A DNA stretch of 64,000 nucleotides from the NCBI GenBank assembly GCA_029216955.1, contig JANAVB010012137.1:1-64000 (forward strand), read 5' to 3'. The notes below the pieces were generated by a model that did no database searches, was not told the DNA's origin, and was given only the letters and a program-made list of their open reading frames with translations. This DNA comes from Iris pallida. Its lineage: Eukaryota > Streptophyta > Magnoliopsida > Asparagales > Iridaceae. The position numbers and the translations under genes are program-made. Within the stretch, counting starts at the first letter, position 1, and each line of letters starts with the position of its first letter. Positions 32,733 through 43,734 of the stretch are shown here, piece by piece.

Positions 32733-33207
32733 CATGGTTTAAAGTATCGGCCGATACCGATCCGATATGTTCGATACCGATACAGTTTGTCATGTCCCAA
32801 TTCGATACCGACCGATACCCGATACTTACCGATACCAACATTGAGGGTCTCTTTTCTGATCAATTCGACAAAGAAAATTAAACGAAAAATACAAATCATC
32901 AAGCGTTTAAAGCATAATAAGATTGTAAAAACATGTAAAGGAAGAAAATCAATCTATTATACGTAAACCAATCGCTAAGAGTGATTACAATGTTATTTAA
33001 TTTCAAAAGTACTAGGAAATAACAATGAAAATACTTAAATTATGCCTAAATGTATAAAATATATGTTTTAAATGTAAATAATTTATTAATAATTTTTTTT
33101 TTCCGATACTAAAAAATTTGATACTCCGATCCAAAACTGTCGATACTACCGATATCGCCGATACCAATATTCGTAGGAATAGTCAGATACCGATACTGTG
33201 AACCTTG
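32733..33207 (+). mobile_element. hAT-type MITE inside CACTA
   Basis: The ends are imperfect inverted repeats (GGTTTAAAGTATCGG on the left; RC of the right end GGTTCACAGTATCGG). Flanks are GTATATAT (32725-32732) and GTATATAG (33208-33215), an 8-bp duplication with one mismatch, which fits the hAT superfamily. GATACCGATAC words crowd both ends and the middle is AT-rich without ORFs. Confidence 0.65.
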
Positions 33208-33215
33208 GTATATAG

Positions 33216-33420
33216 AGTATCCTAGTACCTAGAGTGTATATATAGAGAATCCTAGTACCTAGAGTGTATAGAGTATCCTAGTACCTATAGAGTATCCTCT
33301 AGAGTGTATAGAGTATCCTAAGATGTCGGGGATTACATACTCTGAGAACCTTGCTAAGAAGAATCATAGTACCTACAGTGTATAGAGTATCCTAACAGTG
33401 TAGGTATGATTGGTACAGTA
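33216..33420 (+). repeat. Short tandem repeat (TAGAGTATCCTAGTACC unit)
   Basis: The words AGAGTGTATAGAGTATCC and TAGTACCTA alternate about six times with variable spacing, and recur weakly at 33545-33605. Confidence 0.7.
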
Positions 33421-33654
33421 TTTTGAGCCCTTCTACAGAAATTAAATTTACTTATACGAAGCCTTTTGGGCCTATCAGAGTAGTTATAGATTGTTTTCGA
33501 AAATTTAATATAACGCTGATTGCCTCAAAATGCTTGCATAAGTAAGAGTGTATAGAGTGAGTATACTAGTGGTATATCGTAGTATCCTAGAGTGTATAGA
33601 GTGAACTTTCCTACTTCTCATTCGGGTCATTGAGCCGACTATTCCGCATCATAG

Positions 33655-34112
33655 GATATCTACCTCAACCTCACCCTAAAGAAGTGTGGAAATATTAATA
33701 TTAACCAAGATTCATAATATCAGTTTCATTATTAGTATCGTTATCGGTATCATTTATGGTGATGTCATGAATCTCATAGCTTCCGCTAGCAGAGCACAAT
33801 GTAGAGCCAAACGTGAAGCAAAGCTTTGTATTCAAAATATTTTAAGTAAAAAGTTTTCGATTGGTGGTGGGACGAGAAAGGATTCTGACTCGTCCCACCA
33901 CCAATCAAAATTTTTTTTACTTTTAATATTTTGAATGTGAAGCTCTGCTTCACGTTTGGATCTACATTGTGCTCTGTTAGTGGAAGCTATGAGATTTAGG
34001 ATATCAACCGTAAATGATACCGAAACCGATTTCGATACCGATATCGATACTGTGAACCTTGGTTAACATTAATATTTTCACACTTCTCTAGACTGAGGTT
34101 GAGGAAGATATC
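33655..34112 (+). repeat. Foldback element, about 222-bp arms with a 12-base loop
   Basis: Positions 33655-33876 are complementary to 33889-34112 along nearly the whole length, with mismatches and small indels. The innermost part (GGTGGTGGGACGAG / CTCGTCCCACCACC) is perfect. The loop is 33877-33888. The arms contain the GATACCGATAC words and GTGAACCTTGGT end of the neighbouring MITE type, so it may be a head-to-head dimer or a related foldback. A transcript would form a long hairpin. Confidence 0.8.
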
Positions 34113-34208
34113 ATATGCTCATTTGATACTCATGTGTCTATATGCATCAATTTGGAATATACTCGAATAATGTGTATCTATTTTTGTATAATTATTGTCA
34201 AATGGATA

Positions 34209-34707
34209 TGAATTACTATCTACGGCATCGTTCGTGGATGTACAATTGTTATCCTGATAACATTTGCGGTGTACGGGATGAATTTATATATGGGTAGAGC
34301 AATTCCTACAGTTCGCCAAGGCCTTTCCTTAGTACATGGACCGTACCAAAATTAAGTGTCCATGTGTGAGATATCGCAACATGAAATATCATCAAGAAGT
34401 GGATGTGACATATCATTTGTACTCGAGAGGTTTTATGTCGAATTACTATCAGTGTACGTCACACGGAGAACTTGTGCCTTTAGCATCGGAACTGGAGCCT
34501 AATTTTTTGTATATGGATGTCCATAACCACGCTGGTTACGATGAAGGGTGGGTGAACATGGTTTTTGACGTTGTGGAGCCAAGTTTCAATTTAGACAATC
34601 ATGATGCGGCAGAGGATGCACCGAATGCCGATGCTGTGAAGTTTATGGAGTTGCTGGAGAATGCAAGGACTCCTTTATATCCTGGTTGTGAGTTTAGCGA
34701 CGCTTAG
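34209..34707 (+). pseudogene. CACTA transposase N-terminal associated domain (remnant)
   Basis: The start of the domain is readable as RSWMYNCYPDN (about 34230) and GVRDEF, followed after a stop by QFLQFAKAF. In another frame (34336-34707) it reads IKCPCVRYRNMKYH, then HLYSRGFMSNYY and HGEL. This is the Cys-containing, CPC-type transposase-associated domain that precedes the catalytic domain in plant CACTA transposases. The frame change near 34290-34335, the stop before MDRT and the absence of the catalytic part mean no function. The last codons run into the subterminal repeats. Confidence 0.72.
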
Positions 34708-35220
34708 CGACGGTCATCGATGCATATATATATCGCTAGAACGTCACCAAACTGAGAATCAAACGTCGCTAATCGTCGCGGAATGTCACAGATACGTTGA
34801 CATGAAAAATTGTACAGGTCAGCAAATCTAGTATCCAAACGTCGGTATTCAAGTATTGTAACATCGCAAAATGTCGTAAAAATGATGACATGGCAACCAA
34901 AAAATTGCCAGATATAGAGTCAAAAAAGGTCGCTAATCTCTGACTGTAACGTCGCTAAAACCTGAATGGACAATGACAATCAACAACGAAATGTTACGTC
35001 GCTAATTAGCAACATTTTTGTCAGTAAACGTCGCTAAAACTAGCGACGTCGAGCGTCGCCGAAGGACGTCGCTATAGCGACGATTAGCAACATTTTACAA
35101 GTTAGTGACCATGAATAACGCGACATGCCCAAAACGTCGCTAAAAATGTCGCTGTCAGAAATTAGCGACGTTCTGTTGCTGTTTAGCGACGTTGTTAGGC
35201 GTCGCTAATATGAGATATTT
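34690..35220 (+). repeat. CACTA right subterminal repeats (CGTCGCTAA words)
   Basis: Twenty or so CGTCGCTAA/TTAGCGACG copies occur in both orientations, denser than at the left end. The block starts within the last codons of the 34336-34707 frame, so the residual transposase gene was fused to the right subterminal block by internal deletion. Confidence 0.78.
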
Positions 35221-35234
35221 TGGTAGTGGATATT

Positions 35235-35388
35235 AGGGGTGAGCAAATACCGATAAAAATTATCCCGAAAAATCAAACCGAAATTACGTACCGATACCGA
35301 ATTACTGAATTAACTAAAATATGGTATAATGGTAATGGTAACAGTTTGAGTGTAATACCATACCAAAAATACTGAACCGAACCGAACC

Positions 35389-35460
<72 letters not shown>

Positions 35461-36032
35461 GAATGTTGTTTGTGATTAATTTTTTACTGCCCAATTTTAT
35501 TTTTATGTTTATTTTAATCAATTTCTTAGAACTTAGAATGGATTTTTGTAGGTTTGAAGTTATATGAAAAACGCTAAGAATTGAGTTTTTGATTTTTTTT
35601 GTGTTATCATGGAATTCTGAAGTGAATTTTGGTTACTTAAACTTATACAGCACAAAATTAAATTTAGTGACCATATTTGATCTTTTAAGCTCATTTTTAG
35701 GTGTTTGCGACTTGTTACATATTGTTCTAATAATTTTAATTAATTTTTGGTTGGTAGAGGTTTGGCTTTGAAATTTAATGCTTTAAAAAAAGTAAAAAAA
35801 TAACATATTTTAGGTTAAGAGGCTCTATAATATTAAGTGTGTTGATTGATCAAATGTTAATTGGTAAAATATCGATACCGAAGAAAAACCGACCGAATAC
35901 CGATTTAACCGGAACCGAAAAAAACCGATTCTAAATGGTACGATATTGGTATTGATTTTTCAAATACCGATTTAAAAAAATACCGAAATGTTTGACCAAA
36001 TACCGACCGATCACACCGACGCTCACCCCTTT
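35235..36032 (+). mobile_element. hAT-type MITE at the CACTA right border
   Basis: It starts AGGGGTGAGCAAATACCG and ends GCTCACCCCTTT. The flanks are perfect 8-bp duplications TGGATATT (35227-35234 and 36033-36040). The left copy includes the final TG of the CACTA element, so this MITE inserted later, across the CACTA/target junction. Inside are ACCGATACCGAA words at both ends and a long AT microsatellite. There is no transposase. Confidence 0.82.
35392..35457 (+). repeat. (AT)n microsatellite in the hAT MITE
   Basis: About 33 AT units between GAACCAATT and AATAGAATG. Confidence 0.95.
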
Positions 36033-36040
36033 TGGATATT

Positions 36041-36440
36041 TGCATCGGTGCCATATCACCTTGGGAGGTAGAGAGTTGTGCGCCGGCCTACTCGTAATGC
36101 CACTTTTGAGTTTCGATATTGTTCTCGGAATGGATTGGTTGAGTAGGAATCATGCTAGTATAGACTACCAATAAGGATGCATTATATTCAATCCTCTCGG
36201 AGAGTCTGTATTCTAATTTGCTAGAGGAGCAATAGAGAAGCATAGCGAGCCTATTTACGGAGCTATGATTGAGGAGAAGGAGATTCTGTATCCCATCATC
36301 ACAGAATTCCTTGATATTTTTCCTGAAGAGTTGTCGGGATTGCCGCCTGATAGGGATGTCGAGTTCGCTATTGATCTGATGCCAGGTATAGAACCAATTG
36401 CACAATATGTGTACCGGATCAACAACAAGGAGGCATAACA
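36041..36440 (+). pseudogene. Chromovirus protease end and reverse transcriptase start (continuation)
   Basis: After the two DNA transposons the gypsy reading resumes: CHITLGGRELCAGLLVMPL, then FDIVLGMDWLS, the conserved end of protease. At 36300-36420 it reads FLDIFPEELSGLPPDRDVEF then IDLMPGIEPIAQYVYRI, the classical entry into reverse transcriptase. Stops at about 36172 and beyond, and frame changes, inactivate it. Similarity ends at about 36440, before the catalytic YxDD region. Confidence 0.72.
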
Positions 36441-38492
36441 TGAATCCACATAGCTAAGGGTGGCTTCGGTGAACTTGTTTCTGCTTGGCCTTCACACTAA
36501 TAAACTAGATGTTTTCAAATGCATAAATTAGGCTTGATAATAAAAGAGACGAATCCACATAGCTAAGGGAATAATCCTACCTTGGGTCAGATTGAGTTAG
36601 AATATGGAAAGGTTCTACGGTCGGCTTAGAAATCTTGCACGTTGTGCTTTTAAATTGACACTCGGTCTTTCATCCCGTGGCTTGGGAGACGAAAAAGTTG
36701 GTCTATGTTGCCACAAGACTATGAACTTAGCATAGTCATAGGTATCTCACGATATAAGTGCTTAGTAAAGCATGCACTGTCCCACTGTCCAATGCTTGGT
36801 AAAGTATTTACTGTCCCACCGTCTAATGCTTGGTATAACATAATTGTCCCACAAGTCTTAATGCACGTTTCCATGATACAAGGCTTGGCATAGCCTTTTC
36901 TCGTCCCACGGGTTAAGTTGAATCATATTATTTATGGCTCAGTCATGGCACTGATATAGAACACAGTTGATTCAAGTCAAGTTTGGCAGGAGGGCTATCA
37001 ATTATTCATTCCTGAGTTGATGATGATATGGTAACATAGAAATGCTCACGACCATGGGTCATCAAGGCAGTCGCTGGTTTTGGGAGTCTCTAATATAGTT
37101 CTGAAAAATATGGTAACACTGGAAGAGTAATGACTGTGTAAGATGGTAGTTCGAGTCGAGTCTTGCATGGTCATTGGACAACTTAAGCCCAAGAAAAAGT
37201 TTCCTCGGACGACAACTTGGGGCCACAAGATCATTCCGGCCTAGGAGGAAACACGGTATAGCTGAACTAGGGGTACCGTTCAGGTTATTTGAGAACTTTC
37301 AGTGGGGCTCGCTACTTACACTGAAAGGGTCGCCGTCTAACGAAGCTATAAGTCCAGGATAGCTTATTGTGCTAGTGACCCTTTCATATAGATGATTTGG
37401 CATAATAGCAGCGATCTGCATACATGCCTTTGGATTGACTCAAGTACTGTATGCACGGTACCAATGAGTCAAGAAATGTGTACACGGTATGTAATACAAC
37501 ATTTGAGCTTAAGATTTGGCTATAACAGAAATACGTACCTAGCCACGAGACGTAGCGTCGTGAATTGAGTCATTGACACTAAGTTCACAAGCCTTGATTG
37601 AGTCAGTTGATGATTGAAACAAAAAAGGCTACGAGGCAACAATATGTCTAAGTTGTATTGAGTGGTGAGGTACGACCTTGATATTGGAGCACGGATAGAG
37701 TTTATGGTACGACCATGTTATTGCGTCTAAACGTATGGGCCGAAAGGCAAGCACGAGTCGATACGTTGATATTTGTGGCATAAAAATGGTCTAGAGGCAC
37801 AAAGATAAGTTATTGGTGCGAGGAACGGTAATGATCTAGAGTCACAAAATAGGCCAGAAGTCTATGTCCTAAAATTGATCATATGACAGGATTAGAAAGA
37901 TAATCAAAAGGAATAGTTGCACACATTAAATGAACGTGTTTATTTTGTATTGGTGGGCGAGGGGCTCACACCACTAGTATAGTTGTGTACTGACCACCAA
38001 ACAATTTTTATATGCTGGTGACAGGTACTTGCTTGTCGAGGCGGAGCTCGCTTGGACGTGCTGAGGCATGGAGTTCCTTAGCATTTTGGGGCATGCGGCC
38101 ACGTAGAAGACCTCACCTATAAAGGATATAATATATGGACCTCGCCTTCTGAAGCATCTACTGGCATGTTAAATTATATTGAAAGATGAGATAGAAGAGT
38201 GACTTGTATTGTGAGAGAGAGCTGAGTGATTGTAATCAGAGAGAATGTGAGCTAGAGCGACTTGTAATCTTGGCTTCGTGCCCTTGTAATCTTGTTTCAA
38301 TATAAATGAAGTGTATCATTTATACATGTCTTCATGTTATTTAACTTATCTGCTTGGGATTTCTGTGCGACGACCCCGTCGTAAGCTGCTGTAATCGGCC
38401 GTTATGGAACCCGCCTTGTGTGAGCGCATCCTAGGCTCACGAGGTATCATGCCTTATCTCGGACGATCAGTCTTTGAAAGCCGGGGTGTGAC
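36441..38492 (+). other. Unassigned LTR-like segment between chromovirus pol and 3' region
   Basis: No protein homology is seen. A 17-base word GAATCCACATAGCTAAG occurs twice (about 36442 and 36553). A tandem block (36720-36910) repeats TGCTTGGTA..GTCCCAC with a unit near 45 bases. The right end has LTR-like order: a CTATAAAGG-type box at about 38120, a possible transcript end at CAATATAAATGAAG (about 38300), and GGGTGTGACA at 38483-38492. It may be an inserted solo LTR, but I could not find matching target duplications, so it stays unresolved. Confidence 0.35.
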
Positions 38493-38745
38493 ATTTGATC
38501 CTTTAGCTTTTCCTTTATTTGTTTCAAATTTGAAGATGTCTACTTGATTGGAAATCTCTTGGCCTCCTTGATATCATTGATGAGATAAAAGTTAACCATG
38601 CAATAAGTCGGTAAATATTTTCCAATGATGCTGGTATTCATTTAATGATTGATGATAGCGGTGAAATGAGGACCATCAATGCTATGAATATTGGTAAGTT
38701 TTATTTAAAGTTTCGAGGATGAAACTTTTTTCGGTGGGGGTAGTA
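38493..38745 (+). other. Chromovirus 3' non-coding end with polypurine-side motif
   Basis: AGTTTCGAGGATGAAAC (about 38709) followed by CGGTGGGGGTAGTAT is the same motif that precedes the LTRs at 9957 and (reverse) 14055. It marks the border to the LTR at 38746. No coding sequence is left here. Confidence 0.65.
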
Positions 38746-39297
38746 TTTAATGACCCAATTCCAACAAAGTCATTATATATGGATATTGATATCAGTTTGC
38801 TGGCTCGAGAGAGAGCTTCAGAAAATAGTTCCCTTGTTGGGACAAAAAAAATGTATCATTTGGTGAGTGGGTAAGACTTTATTTTCCGATTCTTTCAGGC
38901 TTAATAAAGAATCTATTAGAACAATGAATGCTTGTTGCTAAGAATAAATTTGTAAATCAGAAAGAATAAGAGAACAATACTTGTATGCTTTAAACAGGAT
39001 AACTTACTTGCTTACGTAATGAAAGAACCATTGCTAACAAGATAGAAGTTATCATGCTTAAATTAGACTATCATTTAATCGAAAGAACTATTGCCATGCT
39101 TGTTCAAAGAAAAATAATGTTGCCACACTTGTATAATGAGAATGATTATATGTTTCTTTTATCAATTGCTACAAAAATAGAACATTATTGAACTAGTAGA
39201 AATGATAAATGAAAGTATGGAAATGTTTACTTGTTGCATAATTGTTGCATCATAATTTTTTTTGATAGAAGTTGCATATCATGCATTGGTAAAGCCT

Positions 39298-39464
39298 CGC
39301 GAAAAGGGGTGTCATGTTGACTAGCGAAGAGTTGAACCTTGAGTCACAACAGCTAGTAGGTGTATATATATCAGTGAAGAGTTGAACTATGCTTCACAGC
39401 TGCTAGTATGAGCATATACTAGTGAAGAGTTGAACCGTAAGTCATAGCTACTGGTATGCATATA
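39298..39464 (+). repeat. Tandem GTGAAGAGTTGAAC repeat, interrupted by hAT
   Basis: Three copies of a unit near 55-60 bases (GTGAAGAGTTGAAC, then AGTCACAAC.GCTAGTA). A fourth, diverged copy (AGAGCTAAACCGAGAGTCAC) lies on the other side of the hAT element at about 44801, confirming that the flanks were contiguous. Confidence 0.75.
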
Positions 39465-40238
39465 CAGTGTTCTAAAAAATTGCCAACTAGGGCGCCTAGG
39501 CGCTAGGCGGAGCCCCAACGAACCGATTATGCTAAAATTGGCAAGATAAATTGCTAGGCGGTCTAAATCGGGTCTAGACGATCCAAATCGGGTCTATGCA
39601 GTCCAATTTGGGCAGTTCGGCTAGTTCGACGCATTGTTTTTTTAACTAATAGTAAAAATAAACCACGGTTTAAAAATATAAACCGGGTTTTCCTAACCCC
39701 TACTAACCCCCTCCCCTGATCAATAGTGACTTCATTCACCTAAAAAAACCATAAATCGAGAACTTCCCCTTTCTCGTGTGCCGACCGTCCTCCACCGTTC
39801 TCTACCGTCCACCACCGTCGTCTACCATCGTCGATGATACTTTCTCGTGTGTCATGTCGACTCCCGCAGCCTCGTGTCAACTCCAACAGCCTCGTATCGG
39901 GTATGGATCCTTATCCTTCCATGATTTCTCTTCTTCGTGTCATTTTTTTACGTGTTCGACACTCCTGTAGGCTATGCTGGAGCTTTTGATGAGAATTTTT
40001 TGTACTGTGTTGAATTTGTGTTGAATTTCTCTAGCCTACAGGAGCTTTTGATGAGAATTTTTTGTACTATATTGCCTCGATTTCTTTTCCTCGTTAATTA
40101 TGTACTGTAGTGTTGAATTTGTTGATTGTTTCTCTTAATTTTGTACTATGTTGATTGTTTCTCTTAATCTGTTTAACAGAGTGTACACTATATGAATTTG
40201 TACTAATGTTCCTTAATTTTTTACAGTGTTGAGAAATC

Positions 40239-43200
40239 ATGTCCTCTTCGGCGGCCTCTACCTCGGCTAGAGTGGGCAATGTTGCACAAGCACAAGCTGT
40301 CCAACCCTCATCTGAGTCTGCCAAAATACTTAAACGGAAGTCAAATGATATCAGATGGGAGTATGGAATGCTAGTTGATCCAAAGAATATGGATAGGGTG
40401 CAATGCAAATTGTGTTTGAAGGTAATGTCTAGGGGAGCATATCGGATGAAGGAACACATTGCCCATATTTTTGGGAATGCGTCTGCATGTCCGAAGTCTA
40501 CACAAGATGACAAAGTTAAGTGTAAGAATGCAATAGCCGAGGGAAAGAACAAGAAAAAAGAAAAAGAAAATAAAAGAATCGTTGATGAGATCGAAGGTGA
40601 ATATTAAAAAGGGAGGGGACAATGAAGAAGTTGAAGTGCTAGGCAATTTGAGACCACCTCATCCTCTTGGCCCGATCGATAAATTTGTAACTTCCATCAA
40701 CCCTTCTTTGAGTGCGGGAAAGACACAAAGACAAAATAATATCACTGAAGCTCTATTTAAAGAAAGAACACATGTCGTGAGAAGATATTATGCTAGATGG
40801 GTCTACGAGGCGGGTATACCTTTCAATGCTATTAACAATAATAGCTTTAAAATGTTTGTTAAGGCGGTCGGTCAATTTGGACCCAGTTTTAAACCTCCTA
40901 GTCAATACGAGCTAAGGGAGCCGTTATTGAAAGAAGAGGTTGAGAGAACCAAAGATCTGATGAAGCGACATGAAGAAGAGTGGGATCTAAATGGGTGCTC
41001 TATTATGACAGATGCTTGGACTGACAGAAAAGGCAGAGTATCATAAATTTGTGTGGGAATTCGAGGGTGGGAACTGTTTTCCTTTCCTCTAAGGAATCTT
41101 CGGATGAGGCACATACAAGTGAACTCATTTTTGAGTATGTTGACAAATGTATTGTAGAAGTTGGGCCTCCAAAAGTTATTCAAATAGTAACAGACAATGC
41201 CGCTAACAATATGGAGTTGCAAAGTTGTTGAAAGAAAAGAGGCCAAATATGTTTTTGATTTCATGTGCTACTCACTCCATCAATCTCATGCTTGAAAGCA
41301 TTGGAAAATTGCCGAAATACAAGAAAGTCATTGATCAAGCCAAGAACTTCACTATTTTCATTTATGCACACCATAAGACCTTATCCTTAATGAGGTCATT
41401 TACAAACAAGAGGGACATAGTGAGACCCGGAGTCACTAGATTCGCTTCTTCTTTCCTCACTTTACAGAGTTTGGTGGAGAAGAGGAGCCAATTGTGGGCA
41501 ATGTTTGGTAGCAGTGAATGGGAAAATTACAAATGGGCGAAGAGTGTTAAGGGAAAGAATGCCTACTCAACCGTGATGAGCATGAGCTTCTGGAATGGTG
41601 TGACATTATGTTTGAAGGTTTTTGCACCTTTGGTTAGGGTGCTTAGGCTTGTTGATGGGGAGAGGAAGCCATCCATGGAATTTTTATATCGAGAGCTTAT
41701 ACGAGCAAAACAAGAGATAAAAGAAGCCTCAAATAATATTGAGAGGAATTTTCAATTAGTTATGGAGATTATTGATGCAAAGATTGTTGATAGGCTAGGT
41801 ATCCCACTACATTTGATGTCCTACCTTTTGAATCCTTATTACTTTTACAAGGATTCCACCATCCAATTTTATGAAATTGTCATGGAAGGGGTGTTAAACT
41901 GTGTGGAGACTTTCTTTTATAGTGACATCGACATGCAAAATGAGATCATAAACGTTGAGTTGCCAAAGTATAAGAATCGAGTGGGAGCTTTTCAGAAACC
42001 TTTGGCATTAAAAGGATGTCGGGAAAATGATGACACTTTTGATCCAGGTAAAAAGTTTTTTCTGAAACCTTTCATGCATATGTTTTTAGTCATGGACTCA
42101 TGGAGATTATTAATTTTTTTTGCCAAAGTTCTTTTCCAGGTAAAAAGTTATTTTGATCAAGGTAAAATGTTGAGTTGCCAAAGTTCTTTAACATTGCTAT
42201 ACACATTTGTTCACATCTAGTCTATTCCTTCCATGCATATGTTTTCAATCATGGAGATTATTAAGTTTAGTTTTCAGTTGCCAAAGTTCTTTGCAGATTA
42301 TTAAGTTTTTAGTTTTCAGTTGAGTTGCCAAATTTTTTTGCATATGCTTTCATGCATATGTTTTCTAAGCTCTGTTTCTGTGTTTAGCTCATGACTGCAG
42401 TGCCTACATAAAGATTTTATAGTTTTCTTGGCATTCTTGCATAATGGGCTATGATGAGATACTTTGAAGGGCCTAAGTTGTCTGTAGGCTATGTTGCCTA
42501 TAGGCTATGTTGGAGCTTTTGATGAGAATTTTTTGCAGGCTATGTTGCCTGTAGCTTCTGTGCATAATGTTGCTTCTGTGCATAGTTTTTTGTAGGCTAA
42601 GTTGCCTGTAGCTTCTGTGCAGAATTTTTTGTAGGCTATGTTGCCTGTAGCTTCTATGCAAATATGTAGGCTATGTTGCCTGTAGCTAGCTTACGTGCAT
42701 AATGGGCTATGTTGCTTCTGTGTTCAGCTCTATCCTTGAGCTTTTGTTGATAAGTTTTTTGTTTTGTTGAATCTTGATACTTTTGGAGGGTAGCCTATGT
42801 TTCCTGTAGGCTTTGTGTAGACAATAATATGATCTCTGAGCCCAATAATTTATATATATTTACTATTTAATTTTATTTTTCTCTTGTGTACTTGTGTGGC
42901 TTGCCTAGGCACTGAATACTTGCACAGTTGCACTCAATACTTGCATGATGTGTAGACTAACTTTCTTCATTATGATAATATGATGTGTAGACAGTGATCA
43001 CTGTGATATGATCTCTGAGCCCTCTATACTTGCCTGTATGCACTCAATATATAGAATTTCTTGCAAGTAGGCTTGATTTCGTTTAACTCTCTTAGTATTT
43101 TAACTTTATTATTCTAAACAGCAAATTGGTGGTCAAATTTTGGACATCAAACACCTAATTTGCAAAAGCTTGTAAGAAGGATTTTGTTGCTAACAACTAG

Positions 43201-43734
43201 TTCATCTGGGTACGAAAGAAACTGGAGCACTTTTTAAGGGGTTAGTGAATTAGTGTTTCATTATATTAATTTCAAATTTTTATTTCATTATTTTCATTTT
43301 GGCTTTTTATTCATATTCACATCACTTGCTCACTTTTGTTTTTGTAGATACATACGAAGAAAAGGAATAGACTATATATGAATCGATTGAACAATCTAGT
43401 TTATGTCCAATTCAATACAAAATTGATGAACAAGCACAAAAGGGACCAAGAGAAGAAACTTGATGTGCTACTAGCAAGTGATGCTAATAATGCACAATCA
43501 TGGATAGTTGACTGTGGTGATAATGAAGTTGAACCTGGAACTGGGCTCACTTGGCAAATGGTTAGTAATGCTTCTGGAGCCGATGAAATGCTACATCCCT
43601 GTAGAAGTTCTAGAGTGAGAGAACTTTATGAAGATGATTTTCAGTCAGAAGATGAAGATGGCATCAATGTTGAATTCGAGTCCGAGGAAGAGCCTGTTTT
43701 GGAAGACTACGGAGAAGAAGAGTTCGATGCGTAG
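40239..43734 (+). pseudogene. hAT transposase (BED finger, DUF659, hAT C-terminal dimerisation domain), frameshifted
   Basis: The ATG at 40239 follows a TTTTTTACAG acceptor, suggesting a 5'UTR intron. Reading order: BED zinc finger (YGMLVDPKNMDRVQCKLC .. MKEHIAH); a DUF659 region (GCSIMTDAWTDRKG, NSRVGTVFLSSKESSDEAHT, VIQIVTDNAANN); and the RNase H-like core (LISCATHSINLMLE, RDIVRPGVTRFASSFLTLQS). An intron with correct borders (42048-43121, GTAAAA..ACAG) leads to the dimerisation domain (NWWSNFGHQTPNLQ .. SSGYERNWSTF). After a second intron (about 43241-43347) comes the last exon, IHTKKRNRL to an acidic tail ending EEEFDA. Breaks: frame changes near 40590, 41035 and 41215, and TAA at 43235-43237. 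The rest is well kept, so the copy died recently relative to its neighbours. Confidence 0.88.
42050..42780 (+). repeat. Repeats in the main transposase intron
   Basis: The words GGCTATGTTGCCTGTAGC and TTCTGTGCATAA repeat about seven times (42480-42720), and CATGCATATGTTTTC / TCATGGAGATTATTAA repeat at 42072-42365. The second type returns downstream of the gene (43830-44260), so intron and 3' flank share a repeat. Confidence 0.75.

Larger units (their letters stand above)
31764..35228 (+). mobile_element. CACTA (En/Spm-like) transposon, internally deleted
   Basis: The ends are CACTACCAAAATAAG (31764) and ATATTTTGGTAGTG (to 35228), flanked by the 3-bp duplication GAT (31761-31763 and 35229-35231). 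Both ends carry many copies of AGCGACG/CGTCGCTAA, the subterminal transposase-binding type of repeat. The only transposase trace is an N-terminal associated domain near the right end (34209-34707). The catalytic TNP part is absent, so the element is non-autonomous. It is inserted in chromovirus protease and contains a hAT-type MITE (32733-33207) and a foldback (33655-34112). Confidence 0.9.

Noticed and set aside
36441..38492. Complete LTR element with TG..CA ends
   Set aside because: TGAATCC and GGGTGTGACA can be paired as ends, but the flanking five bases do not match and no internal promoter is convincing, so I left it unassigned.
42473..42661. Minus-strand repeated peptide MHRSYRQHSLQ..
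   Set aside because: It is the translation of the GGCTATGTTGCCTGTAGC repeat in a transposase intron. No evidence of coding.
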